Part shown: piece after piece, positions 16,001 through 28,000 of the stretch | How positions within the stretch are numbered: position 1 is the first letter of the stretch | Layout of the letters: each line of letters starts with the position of its first letter | DNA from: Streptomyces cinnamoneus | Lineage (GTDB): Bacteria; Actinomycetota; Actinomycetes; Streptomycetales; Streptomycetaceae | Assembly: GCF_002939475.1 (NCBI RefSeq) | Contig: NZ_PKFQ01000001.1 | Location: 5,391,001 to 5,455,000, forward strand | Reading direction: 5' to 3' | Length of the DNA: 64,000 bases | Translations under genes and position numbers: made by a program | Notes under the pieces: generated by a model | Databases searched by the model: none | What the model was told of the DNA's origin: nothing | What the model saw: the letters and a program-made list of their open reading frames with translations, nothing else

Positions 16001-19000
16001 GCGTGTGACCGAGGTTGGACTTCACCGAGCCGAGCAGCAGGGGCCGCTCACGGTCCTGCCCGTACGTGGCCAGGATCGCCTGCGCCTCGATCGGGTCACC
16101 CAGCTTCGTCCCGGTCCCGTGCGCCTCGACCGCGTCGACGTCCGACGCCGCCAGCCCCGCGTCCGCGAGGGCGGCCCGGATCACCCGCTGCTGGGACGGC
16201 CCGTTGGGGGCGGTCAGACCGTTCGACGCACCGTCCTGGTTGACCGCCGACCCGCGCACCACGGCCAGCACCTGGTGACCGTTGCGCTCGGCGTCCGACA
16301 GCCGCTCCACGAGCAGCATGCCGACGCCCTCACTCCACCCGGTGCCGTCCGCCGCGTCGGCGAACGCCTTGCACCGGCCGTCGGCGGCCAGCCCCCGCTG
16401 CCGGGAGAACTCGACGAACACGCCGGGCGTCGCCATCACGGTGACACCGCCCGCCAGCGCCAGCGAGCACTCGCCCGACCGCAGCGCCTGCACCGCCAGG
16501 TGCAGCGCCACCAGCGACGACGAACACGCCGTGTCCACCGTCACCGCCGGCCCCTCCAGCCCGAACGAGTACGAGAGCCGGCCCGAGAGCACACTGCCCG
16601 CGCCCCCGGTCAGGAAGTACCCCTCGGAACCCTCCATGGCCGCCTGGTCCGCGCCCATGCCGTACCCCAGCGAAGCACCGCCGACGAACACACCCGTACG
16701 GCTGCCCTTCACCGACGTGGCCGGGATGCCGGCCCGCTCGAACGCCTCCCAGGCCACCTCCAGCAGCAGCCGCTGCTGCGGGTCCATCGCCAGCGCCTCA
16801 CGGGGCGAGATCCCGAAGAAGTCCGCGTCGAACTCGTCCGCGTCGTACACGAAGCCACCGGCCCGGACGTACGACGTGCCCGATTCGTCGGCGTCGTCGC
16901 TGAACAACCCGTCCAGGTCCCAGCCGCGGTCCGCCGGCAGGTCCGACACCGCGTCCCGCCCCGCGCCGAGCAGCTCCCACAGCTCCTCCGGCGAGGCGAC
17001 CCCACCCGGGTAGCGGCAGCTCATGCCGACGATGACGATCGGATCGTCGTCACCCGCCGCGGTGGTCGCGGGCACGCCCGCGTCCACGACGGCCAACTCG
17101 CTGCCCGCGCCCACCAGTTCCGTACGGAGATGACCGGCCAGCACCAGCGGCGTCGGGTAGTCGAAGATCGTCGTGGCGGGCAGACGCACGCCCGTCGCGG
17201 CTCCCAGCCTGTTGCGCAGCTCGACGGCGATCAGCGAATCGAAGCCGATCTCCTGGAACGTGCGCCCGGCGTCGACCGCGGCCGGCGAGCTGTGCCCGAG
17301 CACCGTCGCGACCTGCGCACGCACCAGGTCCAGCACGAACTGCTCCTGCTCGGCCGCCGGCATGCCGGCCAGCCGCCGCCGCAGCGACGACTCGTCCTCG
17401 ACCCCGCCCGCCGTGGCGCGGCGCAGCGGCGTACGGACCAGACCACGGAAGAGCTCCGGAAGCACACCGGCGTCGGCCTGCTCCTGCAAGGCCGCCGTGT
17501 CCAACGGCGTGGCCAGCACGACCGGGTCCGCCGCCGTCCGCGCGACGTCCAGCAGCCGCAGCCCCTGCTCCGTCGACAGCGGCTCCGCACCGGACCGGGC
17601 CATCCGCTCCAGGTCCTGCTCCGAAAGGTGAGCGCTCATGCCGCTGCGCCCGGCCCACAGGCCCCACGCCACCGACACACCGGGCAGGCCCACGGCCCTG
17701 CGGTGCGCCACCAGCGCGTCCAGGTAGCTGTTCGCCGCGGCGAAGGCCCCCTGCCCGGGGCTGCCCAACACCCCCGCAGAAGAGGAGAACACCACGAACT
17801 CGGCCAGGTCACGGTCCCGCGTCAGCTCGTGCAGATGCCAGGCGCCCTCGACCTTCGGCCGCAGCACCTCACGCACCCGCTCCGCCGTCAGCGACTCGAT
17901 CACCGCGTCGTCGAGCACACCGGCGGTGTGGACGACCATCCGCAGATCCGGCAGCGAGCCGAGCAGCCCCGCCACCGCCTCCCGGTCGGCGACGTCACAG
18001 GCCACCACCCGGACCGACGCGCCGAGGTCCCGCAACGCCCCCGCCAACTCGCCGGCACCAGGAGCCTCCTCGCCGCGCCGCCCGGCCAGGACCACGTCCC
18101 GGACACCGTGCCGCTCGACCAGGTCCCGGGCCACCAGACCGCCCAACGCCCCCGTGCCACCGGTGATCAGCACCGTGTCCCGCTCCCGCAGCGACGCGGG
18201 CGCGGACACCCCCTGACGGCCCGTGACGGCCAGCTGGGGAGCCAGGGCACGGCCCCGCCGCAGCGCGAGGTGCGCCCGGCCGGAGACCAGCGCGGCGGGC
18301 AGCGCCGCCAGCGAGTCCGGATGCCCGTCGTGATCGACCAGCGCGAACCGGTCGGGATGCTCGTTCTGCGCACTCCGCAGCAGACCCCACACGGCGGCAC
18401 CGCCCAGGTCGGCCACGTCCTCACCGGGAACGGCCGGGACCGCCCCACGGGTGAGCACGACCAGACGCGACCGGGCGCAACGCCCGTCGGACAGCCACCG
18501 CTGCACCGCCTCCAGCACCCGGCACACCACCTCCGGCACCGGATCACCGTCCGAGGCGCACGGCAGCACGACGACCTCAGGCACCGAAACGTCGTCCGCA
18601 CCGATGTCACTGAACTCGGCGACCGGCGTGTCCGTGTCGTCCGGCACCGACACCTCGGCCCAGTCCACGCGGAACAACGCGTCCCGCGCCACCCCACGCG
18701 TGTCCTCGATCCGATCGCCGGACAGCGGGCGCAGCGCCAGCGACGCCACCGACAGCACCGGAGCGCCCGTCACGTCGGCCACCTCGACCGACACGGCGTC
18801 CGGTGTCGCCTCCGTACCGGCCGGCGCCAACGCGACCCTGACGGCCGACGCGCCCACCGCGTGCAGCGACACACCCGACCAGCCGGACGGCACGTGCGCC
18901 CGGCCCGCGTCGGACAGGAACCCGCCCAGAGCCGCCCCGTGCAGGGCCGCGTCGAGCAGAGCGGGATGCGCGCCGCACAGCGCCGCGTCGGCGTGCGCGT

Positions 19001-22000
19001 CCGGATCCAGCGTCACTTCGGCGAACACCTCGTCGCCCCGGACCCAGGCCGCGCGCAGCCCCTGGAAGACGGGGCCGTATCCGAGGCCGCGCTCATCCAG
19101 CGCCGCGTACGTCTGCGAGACGTCGAGCCGTCGCGCGCCCTCCGGCGGCCAGACCGCCCACCGGTCCGCCGCCGGACGGGCGCCGTCGGCGACCGCCAGC
19201 GTGCCCGACGCGTGGAGCATCCACTCTCCGGCACGGCAGGAGTGGACGGTCACCGGGCGGCGCCGCCGCTCGTCCTCGGCCCCCACGGCGACCTGGATCT
19301 GGACACCGTCGTGATCCGGGATCACGAGCGGGTCGTGCATCGTCAGGTCGTGGAGCGCCGTGAGCCCGAACCGTCCGCCCGCCTGCAGGGCGAGCTCGAC
19401 GAATCCGGCGCCGGGGAACACCACCGTGCCGAGCACGGTGTGGTCGGCCAGCCACGGCTGCCCGGCCAGGGACAGCGCACCGGTCAGCACGCTGCCGCCG
19501 GACTCGGGCAGGACGAGGACGGCACCCAGGAGCGGGTGCTCGACACCGCCGAGCCCCAGACCGGCCGCCTCGGCCACGGGCCGTGCCGGGGAGAGCCAGT
19601 AGCGCTCGCGCTGGAAGGCGTAGGTCGGCAACTCGACCTGCCGGGCACCGCTGCCGGCGAACACCTGCTGCCAGTCCACCTCGACGCCCCGGGCGTGCAC
19701 ACCGCCCAGCGACGCGAAGAAGCGGTCGAGCCCGCCGTGATCACGGCGGAGGGTGCCGGTGGCCACCACGGTGACGTCCTTGGTGTCGGCGGTGTCCTGG
19801 ATGCCGATGGTGAGGACGGGGTGGGGGCTGGTTTCGACGAAGACGGTGTGGCCGAGGTCGAGGAGTTTCTCGACGGTGGGCTGGAAGGCGACGGTCTCGC
19901 GGAGGTTGCGGTACCAGTAGGCGGCGTCGAGGTGCGCCGTGTCGGTGAGTTCACCGGTGACGGTCGAGTAGAAGGGGACCTGGCCGGTCCGGGGTGCGAT
20001 GGGTGCGAGTGCTTCGGCCAGCTCCGCTTCGATTTGTTCGACGTGGGGGGAGTGGGAGGCGTAGTCGACGGGGATGCGCTTGGCCTGCGGGAACTCCACG
20101 AGCAGCGCGTCCAGTACGTCGTTGTCTCCCGAGACGACGGTTGAGGCGGGGCCGTTGACGGCGGCGATGGACAGGCCGTCGCGGCCGTGGAGCTGGTCGG
20201 CGGGCAGGGGCACGGAGACCATGCCGCCCTGCCCGGACAGGGCCAGCAGGGCCTTGCTGCGGAGGGCGACGATCCGGGCGCCGTCCTCCAGGGACAGACC
20301 ACCGGCGACACATGCGGCCGCGATCTCACCTTGTGAATGGCCGATGACAGCGGCGGGGGTGACGCCGTACGAGTGCCACAGCTCCGCCAGCGACACCATC
20401 ACGGCCCACAGCACGGGCTGTACGACATCCACCCGGCGCAGCGCCTCTTCGTCGTCCAGGACGTCGAAGAGCGACCAGTCGACAAAAGCGCTCAGCGCGG
20501 CAGCACACTCCCGCATCCGCTCAGCGAACACCGGAGCCGTGTCGATCAACTCCAGCGCCATCCCGGTCCACTGCGAACCCTGACCCGGGAAGACGAACAC
20601 TGTCTTGCGGCCGGTCTCGGCGGGTGCAGTGCCGGCCTCGACCGTGACCAGGCCGCGCAGCAGCTCCTCCCGGTCCGCGCCGACGATCACCGCGCGGTGC
20701 GGGAGCAGTGCCCGTGTCGAGGCCAGTGACCAGCCCACGTCCACCGGGTCCAGGTCGGGGTCGCCCTCGACGAACGCCTTCAGACGCTCGACCTGCGCCA
20801 GCAGGCTGTTCTCGTCGGCACCGGACAGCACCCACGGCACGACCGGCAGCCCGGCCCGGTCCGTCACCGGCTCCGGCACGGCGGTCGGCTGCTCCAGTAC
20901 GACGTGGGCGTTGGTGCCGCTCACGCCGAACGAGGAGACACCTGCGCGGCGCGGCCCGTTCGTCTCCGGCCAGTCCGTCTGCTCGGTGAGCAGCTCGACG
21001 GAGCCGGCGGCCCAGTCGACGTGCGGCGTGGGCTCGTCCACGTGGAGGGTCTGCGGCAGTACGCCGTGGCGCATGGCCATGACCATTTTGATGACGCCGG
21101 CGACGCCGGCGGCGGCTTGGGTGTGGCCGATGTTGGACTTGATCGAGCCGAGCAGCAGGGGCTGTTCGCGGTCCTGCCCGTACGTCGCCAGCAGCGCCTG
21201 TGCTTCGATGGGGTCACCCAGCGTCGTGCCCGTGCCGTGCGCCTCCACGGCGTCGACATCGGCGGCCGTCAGACCGGCGTTCCGCAGTGCGGCACGGATG
21301 ACGCGTTGCTGGGAGGGTCCGTTGGGGGCGGTGAGGCCGTTGGAGGCGCCGTCCTGGTTGACGGCGGAGCCGCGGACCACGGCGAGGACGCGGTGGCCGT
21401 TGCGTTCGGCGTCGGAGAGGCGTTCGACGAGGAGCATGCCGACGCCTTCGGAGAATCCGGTGCCGTCGGCGGCTCCGGCGAACGCCTTGCAGCGGCCGTC
21501 GACCGCGAGCCCGCGCTGACGCGAGAACTCGACGAAGAGCCCCGGCGTCGCCATGACCGTCACACCGCCGGCCAGCGCCAGCGAGCACTCGCCCGTCCGC
21601 AGGGCCTGCACCGCGAGGTGCAGGGCGACCAGCGACGACGAGCACGCCGTGTCCACCGTCAGCGCCGGGCCCTCCAGGCCCAGCGCGTAGGCGACGCGGC
21701 CGGACATGACCGAGGCGGAGTTGCCCGTACCGACGTGTCCGCCCAGTTCCTGCGACTGGTCGCCGCTGAACAGGTTGACGTAGTCCTGGCCGTTCGTACC
21801 GGCGAAGACGCCCGTCGCGCTGCCGCGCAGGGACTCGGGGTCGATGCCCGCGTGTTCGAAGGCCTCCCAGGACGCCTCCAGCAGCAGTCGCTGCTGCGGG
21901 TCCATCGCCATCGCCTCACGCGGCGAGATTCCGAAGAATCCCGCGTCGAACTCGGTGGCGTGGTCGAGGAAGCCGCCCACGCGGGTGTAGGAGGTGCCCT

Positions 22001-25000
22001 GGTGGCCCGGGTCGTCGTTGTAGAGCGAAGCGAGGTCCCAGCCGCGGTCGGCGGGGAACTCCGCCATCGCGTCCCCGCCGTCGGCGAGGAAGCGCCACAG
22101 GCTCTCGGGGGAGTCGACGCCGCCGGGGAAGCGGCAGCTCATGCCGACGATCATGATGGGGTCGTCGTCCACGACCGAGGCCGCGGGCTCGACGCGCACG
22201 GGCTCCGCCACCGAACCCAGCAGCTCGGACCGGATGTGGCGGCCCAGCGCGACCGGAGTCGGGTAGTCGAACACCGTGGTCGCCGGCAGGCGGAGCCCGG
22301 TCGCGGCGCCGAGCCGGTTGCGGAACTCGACGGCCATCACCGAGTCGAAGCCCAGCTCCATGAACGCGCGGTCGGTCGGGACGGCCTCCGGCGTGGAGTG
22401 ACCGAGCACCACCGCCATGTGCCGGCGGACGAGGTCGAGGAGGATCTCTTCCTGCTCCGCCTTGTCCAGGCCCGCCAGACGGTCGCCCAGCGCGGACGGA
22501 GTGCCCGCCCCCGCGTCGTCGGCGCGCGCGCCGGCCCCCGTGTCGACCAGCTGTCGGACTTCGGGGAGGTCGGTGAGGAGGGGGCTGGGGCGGGTGGCGG
22601 TGAAGGCGACGTAGTGGCGTTCCCAGTCGATGTCGGCGACGGTGACGACGGGGTCGCCTTGTTCGATGGCGGTGCGCAGGGAGGCGACGGCGAGGTCGGG
22701 GTCGAGTGCGGGGACGCCGTGTCGGCGTGCGACCTCACCGGCCTCGGTCTCGCCCATGCCGCCGCCGGCCCACAGGCCCCACGCGACCGACGTCGCGGGC
22801 AGCCCCTCAGCCCGGCGGCATTCCGCCAGCGCGTCCACGAACGCGTTGCCCGGGGCGTAGTTGCCCTGACCCGGCGTGCCGGCCGTCCCCGCCATGGAGG
22901 AGAACAGCACGAAGGCGGAAAGGTCCATGTCGCGGGTGAGTTCGTGCAGGTTCACCGCGCCGTCGGCCTTGACCCGCAGCACCCGGTGCAACTGCTCCGT
23001 GGTGAGCGAGTCGACCGTGCCGTCGTCCAGCAAGGCGGCCGTGTGCACGACGGCCGTCAGCGGACCCACCTCGTCGATGAGGGTGGCGAGTTGGTCGCGG
23101 TCGGCGACGTCGCAGACGGCGACGGTCACCTTCGCGCCTGCTGCTTCGAGCTGTGCGACGAGTTCCGGTGCGCCGGGTGCGGCGATGCCCCGGCGGCTGG
23201 TGAGGACGAGGTGTTCGGCGCCCTGCTCCACGAGCCAGCGCGCGACGTGGCCGCCCAGGGCGCCCGTGCCGCCGGTGACGAGCACGGTCCCGTCAGGCTG
23301 CCAGGAGGGGGCGTCGGGGTTGAGTGCGGGAGCGTGGACGAGCCTGCGCCCGTACGCCCCTCCCGCCCGGATCGCCACCTGGTCCTCGTCGACCACACCG
23401 GACAGCACCTGGGCCAGGCAGTCCAGAGCCCGCGGGCTGACGCTCTCGGGAAGGTCGATCAAGCCACCCCAGTGCAGGGGCTGTTCCAGGGCGATGACCC
23501 GGCCGAGCCCCCACACCAGCGCCTGCGGCATCCCGCTGATGACGTCGTGGAGACCGGTCGACATCGCCTGCCGGGTCAGCGTCCACAGCGGCGCCCCGAC
23601 TCCGGCATCACCCATGGCCTGCGAGAGCAGCACCGTCCACGCGAAGCCGACGGGCACGGACGGGTACACGGAGTGCGGGCGCTGGTCGAGGGCGACCAGG
23701 GACACCACACCGCTGACCGCGGTCGCGTCCGTCAGCTGCTCGGCGAGTGCGGCGCGGTCCAGCTCGCGCTCGCCCAGGACGAGCAGGCGCGGCTCGGCGC
23801 CGTGCGCGGACAGCGCCTCGGCGACACCCGCGACCCACACGTGCTCCACGTCGGCCTCGGAGACGACGATCAGCCACTCACCCGACAGCGTCGCCGGCTG
23901 GTTCCCGGTCAGCGGCTTCCACTCGGCGCGGTAGCGCAGCGACTCCAGCGCGGACCGCTCGTGCCGCTGGCGACGCCAGGCCGACAGCGCCGGCAGCAGG
24001 TCGCCCAGCTGCTCGCCGTCGAGCCCGAGAGTCGTCGCGAGGGACTCGACGTCCTCCCGCTCGACCGCCGCCCAGAACTCACCGTCGGCTTCCGCCACCG
24101 GCGCGACGGCCGTGGCGGTCCGCTCGATCCAGAAACGCTCCCGCTGGAACGGATACGTCGGCAGGTCGACGCGGCGCGCACCCGTTCCGGCGAAGACGGC
24201 CTGCCAGTCCACCGCCACGCCGAAGGCCGAGATCTCGGCCAGCGAGGCGAGGAACCGCCGGGCGTCGCCTTCGCCGCGACGCAGGGAGCCGGTCGCGAGG
24301 ACGGCGATGCCGGCTGCCTCGGCGGTGTCCTGGACCCCTGCCGCCAGCACCGGGTGGGCGCTCGCCTCGACGAACGCGGTGTAGCCGAGGGCGAGCAGGT
24401 GCTCGACGGTGGGTTGGAAGGCGACGGTGTGGCGGAGGTTGCGGTACCAGTAGGCGGCGTCGAGGTGGGCTGTGTCGGTGAGTTCACCGGTGACGGTCGA
24501 GTAGAAGGGGATGTCACCGGTGCGGGGCGCGATGGGTGCGAGTGCTTCGGCCAGTTCGGTTTCGATCTGTTCGACGTGGGGGGAGTGGGAGGCGTAGTCG
24601 ACGGGGATGCGCTTGGCCTGCGGGAACTCCACGAGCAGCGCGTCCAGTACGTCGTTGTCTCCCGAGACGACGGTTGAGGCGGGGCCGTTGACGGCGGCGA
24701 TGGACAGGCCGTCGCGGCCGTGGAGCTGGTCGGCGGGCAGGGGTACGGAGACCATGCCGCCCTGCCCGGACAGTGCGAGCAGGGCCTTGCTGCGCAGGGC
24801 GACGATCCGGGCGCCGTCCTCCAGCGAGAGACCGCCGGCGACACACGCGGCCGCGATCTCACCTTGCGAATGGCCGATGACAGCGGCGGGGGTGACGCCG
24901 TACGAGCGCCACAGCTCCGCCAGCGACACCATCACGGCCCACAGCACCGGCTGTACGACGTCGACGCGCCGCAGTGCGTCTTCGTCGTCGAGGACGTCGA

Positions 25001-28000
25001 AGAGGGACCAGTCGACAAAGGCGCTCAGCGCGGCAGCACACTCCCGCATCCGCTCAGCGAACACCGGAGCGGTGTCGATCAACTCCAGCGCCATCCCGGT
25101 CCACTGCGAACCCTGACCCGGGAAGACGAACACGGCACCGGAAGGCGACCCTGCGACGCCGGTCACCACACCCTGGGCCGGTTCGCCGTTCGCCACGGCG
25201 TCCAGGCCGCGCAGCAGCTCGTCGCGGTCCGCGCCGACGATCACCGCGCGGTGCGCCAGCATCGAACGCGTCGACGCCAGCGACCACGCCACATCCACCG
25301 GATGCGGATCCGCCGTGGTCAGGAAGGACCGCAGGTTCACGGCCTGGGCGCGCAGCCCCGCCTCGTCCTGGGCCGACAGCACCCACGGAACGGCCGGGAG
25401 CTCGGCACGGGCCTCGTCGGGCTCGGTCACCACCGGTGCTTGTTCGAGGATGACGTGGGCGTTGGTGCCGCTCACGCCGAACGACGAGACACCGGCGCGG
25501 CGGGGCGCGCCCGTCTCGGGCCACTCCGTCTGCTCGCTGAGCAGCTCGACGGAACCGGCGGCCCAGTCGACGTGCGGCGTGGGCTCGTCGACGTGCAGGG
25601 TCTGCGGGAGTACGCCGTGGCGCATGGCCATGACCATCTTGATGACGCCGGCGACGCCGGCGGCTGCCTGGGTGTGGCCGATGTTGGACTTGATCGAGCC
25701 GAGCAGCAGGGGCTGTTCGCGGTCCTGCCCGTAGGTGGCCAGCAGTGCCTGCGCCTCGATCGGGTCACCGAGGGTGGTGCCCGTGCCGTGCGCCTCGACC
25801 GCGTCCACGTCCTGCGGCGTCAGCCGGGCGCTGGCCAGGGCCTGCCGGATGACACGTTGCTGCGACGGGCCGTTGGGGGCGGTGAGGCCGTTGGAGGCGC
25901 CGTCCTGGTTGACGGCGGAGCCGCGCACCACGGCCAGGACCTGGTGGCCGTTGCGCTCGGCGTCCGACAGCCGCTCCACGAGGAGCATGCCGACGCCCTC
26001 GCCCCAGCCCGTGCCGTCCGCGGCGGCCGCGAACGCCTTGCAGCGCCCGTCCGTGGCGAGCGCGCCCTGCCGGGAGAACTCCGCGAACGCCGTCGGGGTG
26101 GCCATCACCGTCGCACCGCCGGCCAGCGCCAGCGTGCATTCGCCCGTACGCAGCGCCTGCACGGCCAGGTGCAGGGCCACGAGCGAGGACGAGCAGGCGG
26201 TGTCCACCGTGATCGCCGGGCCTTCGAGCCCGAAGGTGTAGGACACGCGGCCGGACACCACGCTCGCCGCGCTGCCCGTGGCCAGGTGGCCGTCCGCCCG
26301 CTGGGGGGCGTTGCCGACGAGGGCGCCGTAGTCCTGGCCGTTGGTGCCGACGAACACGCCGGTGCGGGTGCCCTTGACGGAGTCCGCGGAGATGCCCGCG
26401 CGTTCGAAGACCTCCCAGGCCGTCTCCAGCAGCAGGCGCTGCTGGGGGTCCATGGCGATGGCCTCGCGCGGCGAGATGCCGAAGAAGCCGGGGTCGAATT
26501 CGGCGGCCTCGTAGAGGAAGCCGCCCGCACGCACCGACACGCCGTCGGCCCCGTCGGTCACGTTCCAGCCGCGGTCCGAGGGGAAGGCCGCCATGGCGTC
26601 CGTCCCCGAGGCCAGCAGGCGCCACAGCTCTTCCGGCGAGTCGACGCCGCCGGGGAAGCGGCAGCTCATGCCGACGATCACGATCGGGTCGTCGTCCGCC
26701 GCGGCCGGCGCTCCGGCCGTCAGGGCGGCCGCACCGGCCACCGGCTGCGTTCCGAGGATCTCGTCCAGGAGGTGACCGGCGAGGAGTTCGGGCGTCGGGT
26801 AGTCGAACACGACGGATGCGGGCGTGCGGACGCCGGTGGCGGCGGTGAGGCGGTTGCGCAGTTCGACGGCGGTGAGCGAGTCGAAGCCGACCGACTGGAA
26901 CGTGCGCGAGGTGTCGACCGCGGCCGGAGTGGCGTGCCCGAGCACCGCGGCCACCTGGCCCCGTACCAGTGCGAGGACCGTCCGCTCCTGCTCGACCCGG
27001 GGCAGGCCGTGCAGACGGCTGGAGAAGGCGCCGGTCGCGCCGTCCGCCGCCCGGAGGTGCTCCCCGCCGAGCAGCCCGGCGAGGAGGGGACTGGGCCGGG
27101 CGGCGGTGAAGCGGGAGCCGAACGTCTCCCAGTCGACGTCCGCGACCAGCACCATGGTCTCGTCGTCACCCAGCACGCGCTGCAGGGCGGTGAGCGCCAG
27201 GCCGGGCGCCATGGCACCCGCGTGGCCCGCGCCCATGCCCGACTCGGCCCAGGCGCCCCAGGCCACGGAGGTGGCGGTGCGGCCTTGGGTGCGGCGTTGG
27301 TGGGCGAGGCCGTCGAGGTAGGCGTTGGCGGCGGCGTAGCCGGCCTGTCCGGCGTTGCCGAGTGTGGCCGACGCGGAGGAGAAGAGGACGAAGGCGTCGA
27401 GGTCGTGGTCGCGGGTGAGTTCGTCGAGGTGGCGGGCGCCGTCGGCCTTGACGCGGATGACCTCGCGGACGCGCTCCGGCGTCAGCGACTCCAGCACCCC
27501 GTCGTCGAGCACGCCCGCGGCGTGGACGACGGTCTTGAGGTCGGGGAAGGTGGCCAGGAGTGCGGCGAGGGCGTCCCGGTCGGTGACGTCGCAGGCGGCG
27601 ACGGTGACGTCGGCGCCGAGGGCTTCCAGTTCGGCGACGAGGTCCTGGGCGCCGGGGGCTTCGAGGCCCCGGCGACTGGTGAGGACGATGCGTTCGACGC
27701 CGGTGCCGGCCAGCCAGCGGGCGACGTGACCGCCCAGCGCACCCGTACCTCCGGTCACCAGCGCGGTACCCCGGCCGCGCCACACGGCGGGCTCGTGCCC
27801 GGCCGGCGCCACGCGGCTGAGACGGCAGCCCCAGACACCCGAGGGGCGGACAGCCAACTGGTCTTCAGTGGTGGTGCCGCCGAGTACGGCGCACAGTGTC
27901 GCCGCGGTCTGCTCGTCGAGTTCGGTGGGGAGGTCGATCAGGCCGCCCCAGCGGTCGGGGTGCTCCAGCGCGATCACGCGGCCGAGGCCCCAGAGGGTCG

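Noticed and set aside
13023..20144. A 2373-codon open frame antisense to the PKS, and similar ones at 20904-24677, 24720-28697, 41060-45277 and 45584-49639
   Set aside because: They are antisense shadows created by very high GC third positions of the true genes. They are Arg/Gly/Pro/His-rich, lack domain motifs and restart at the same place relative to each PKS module.
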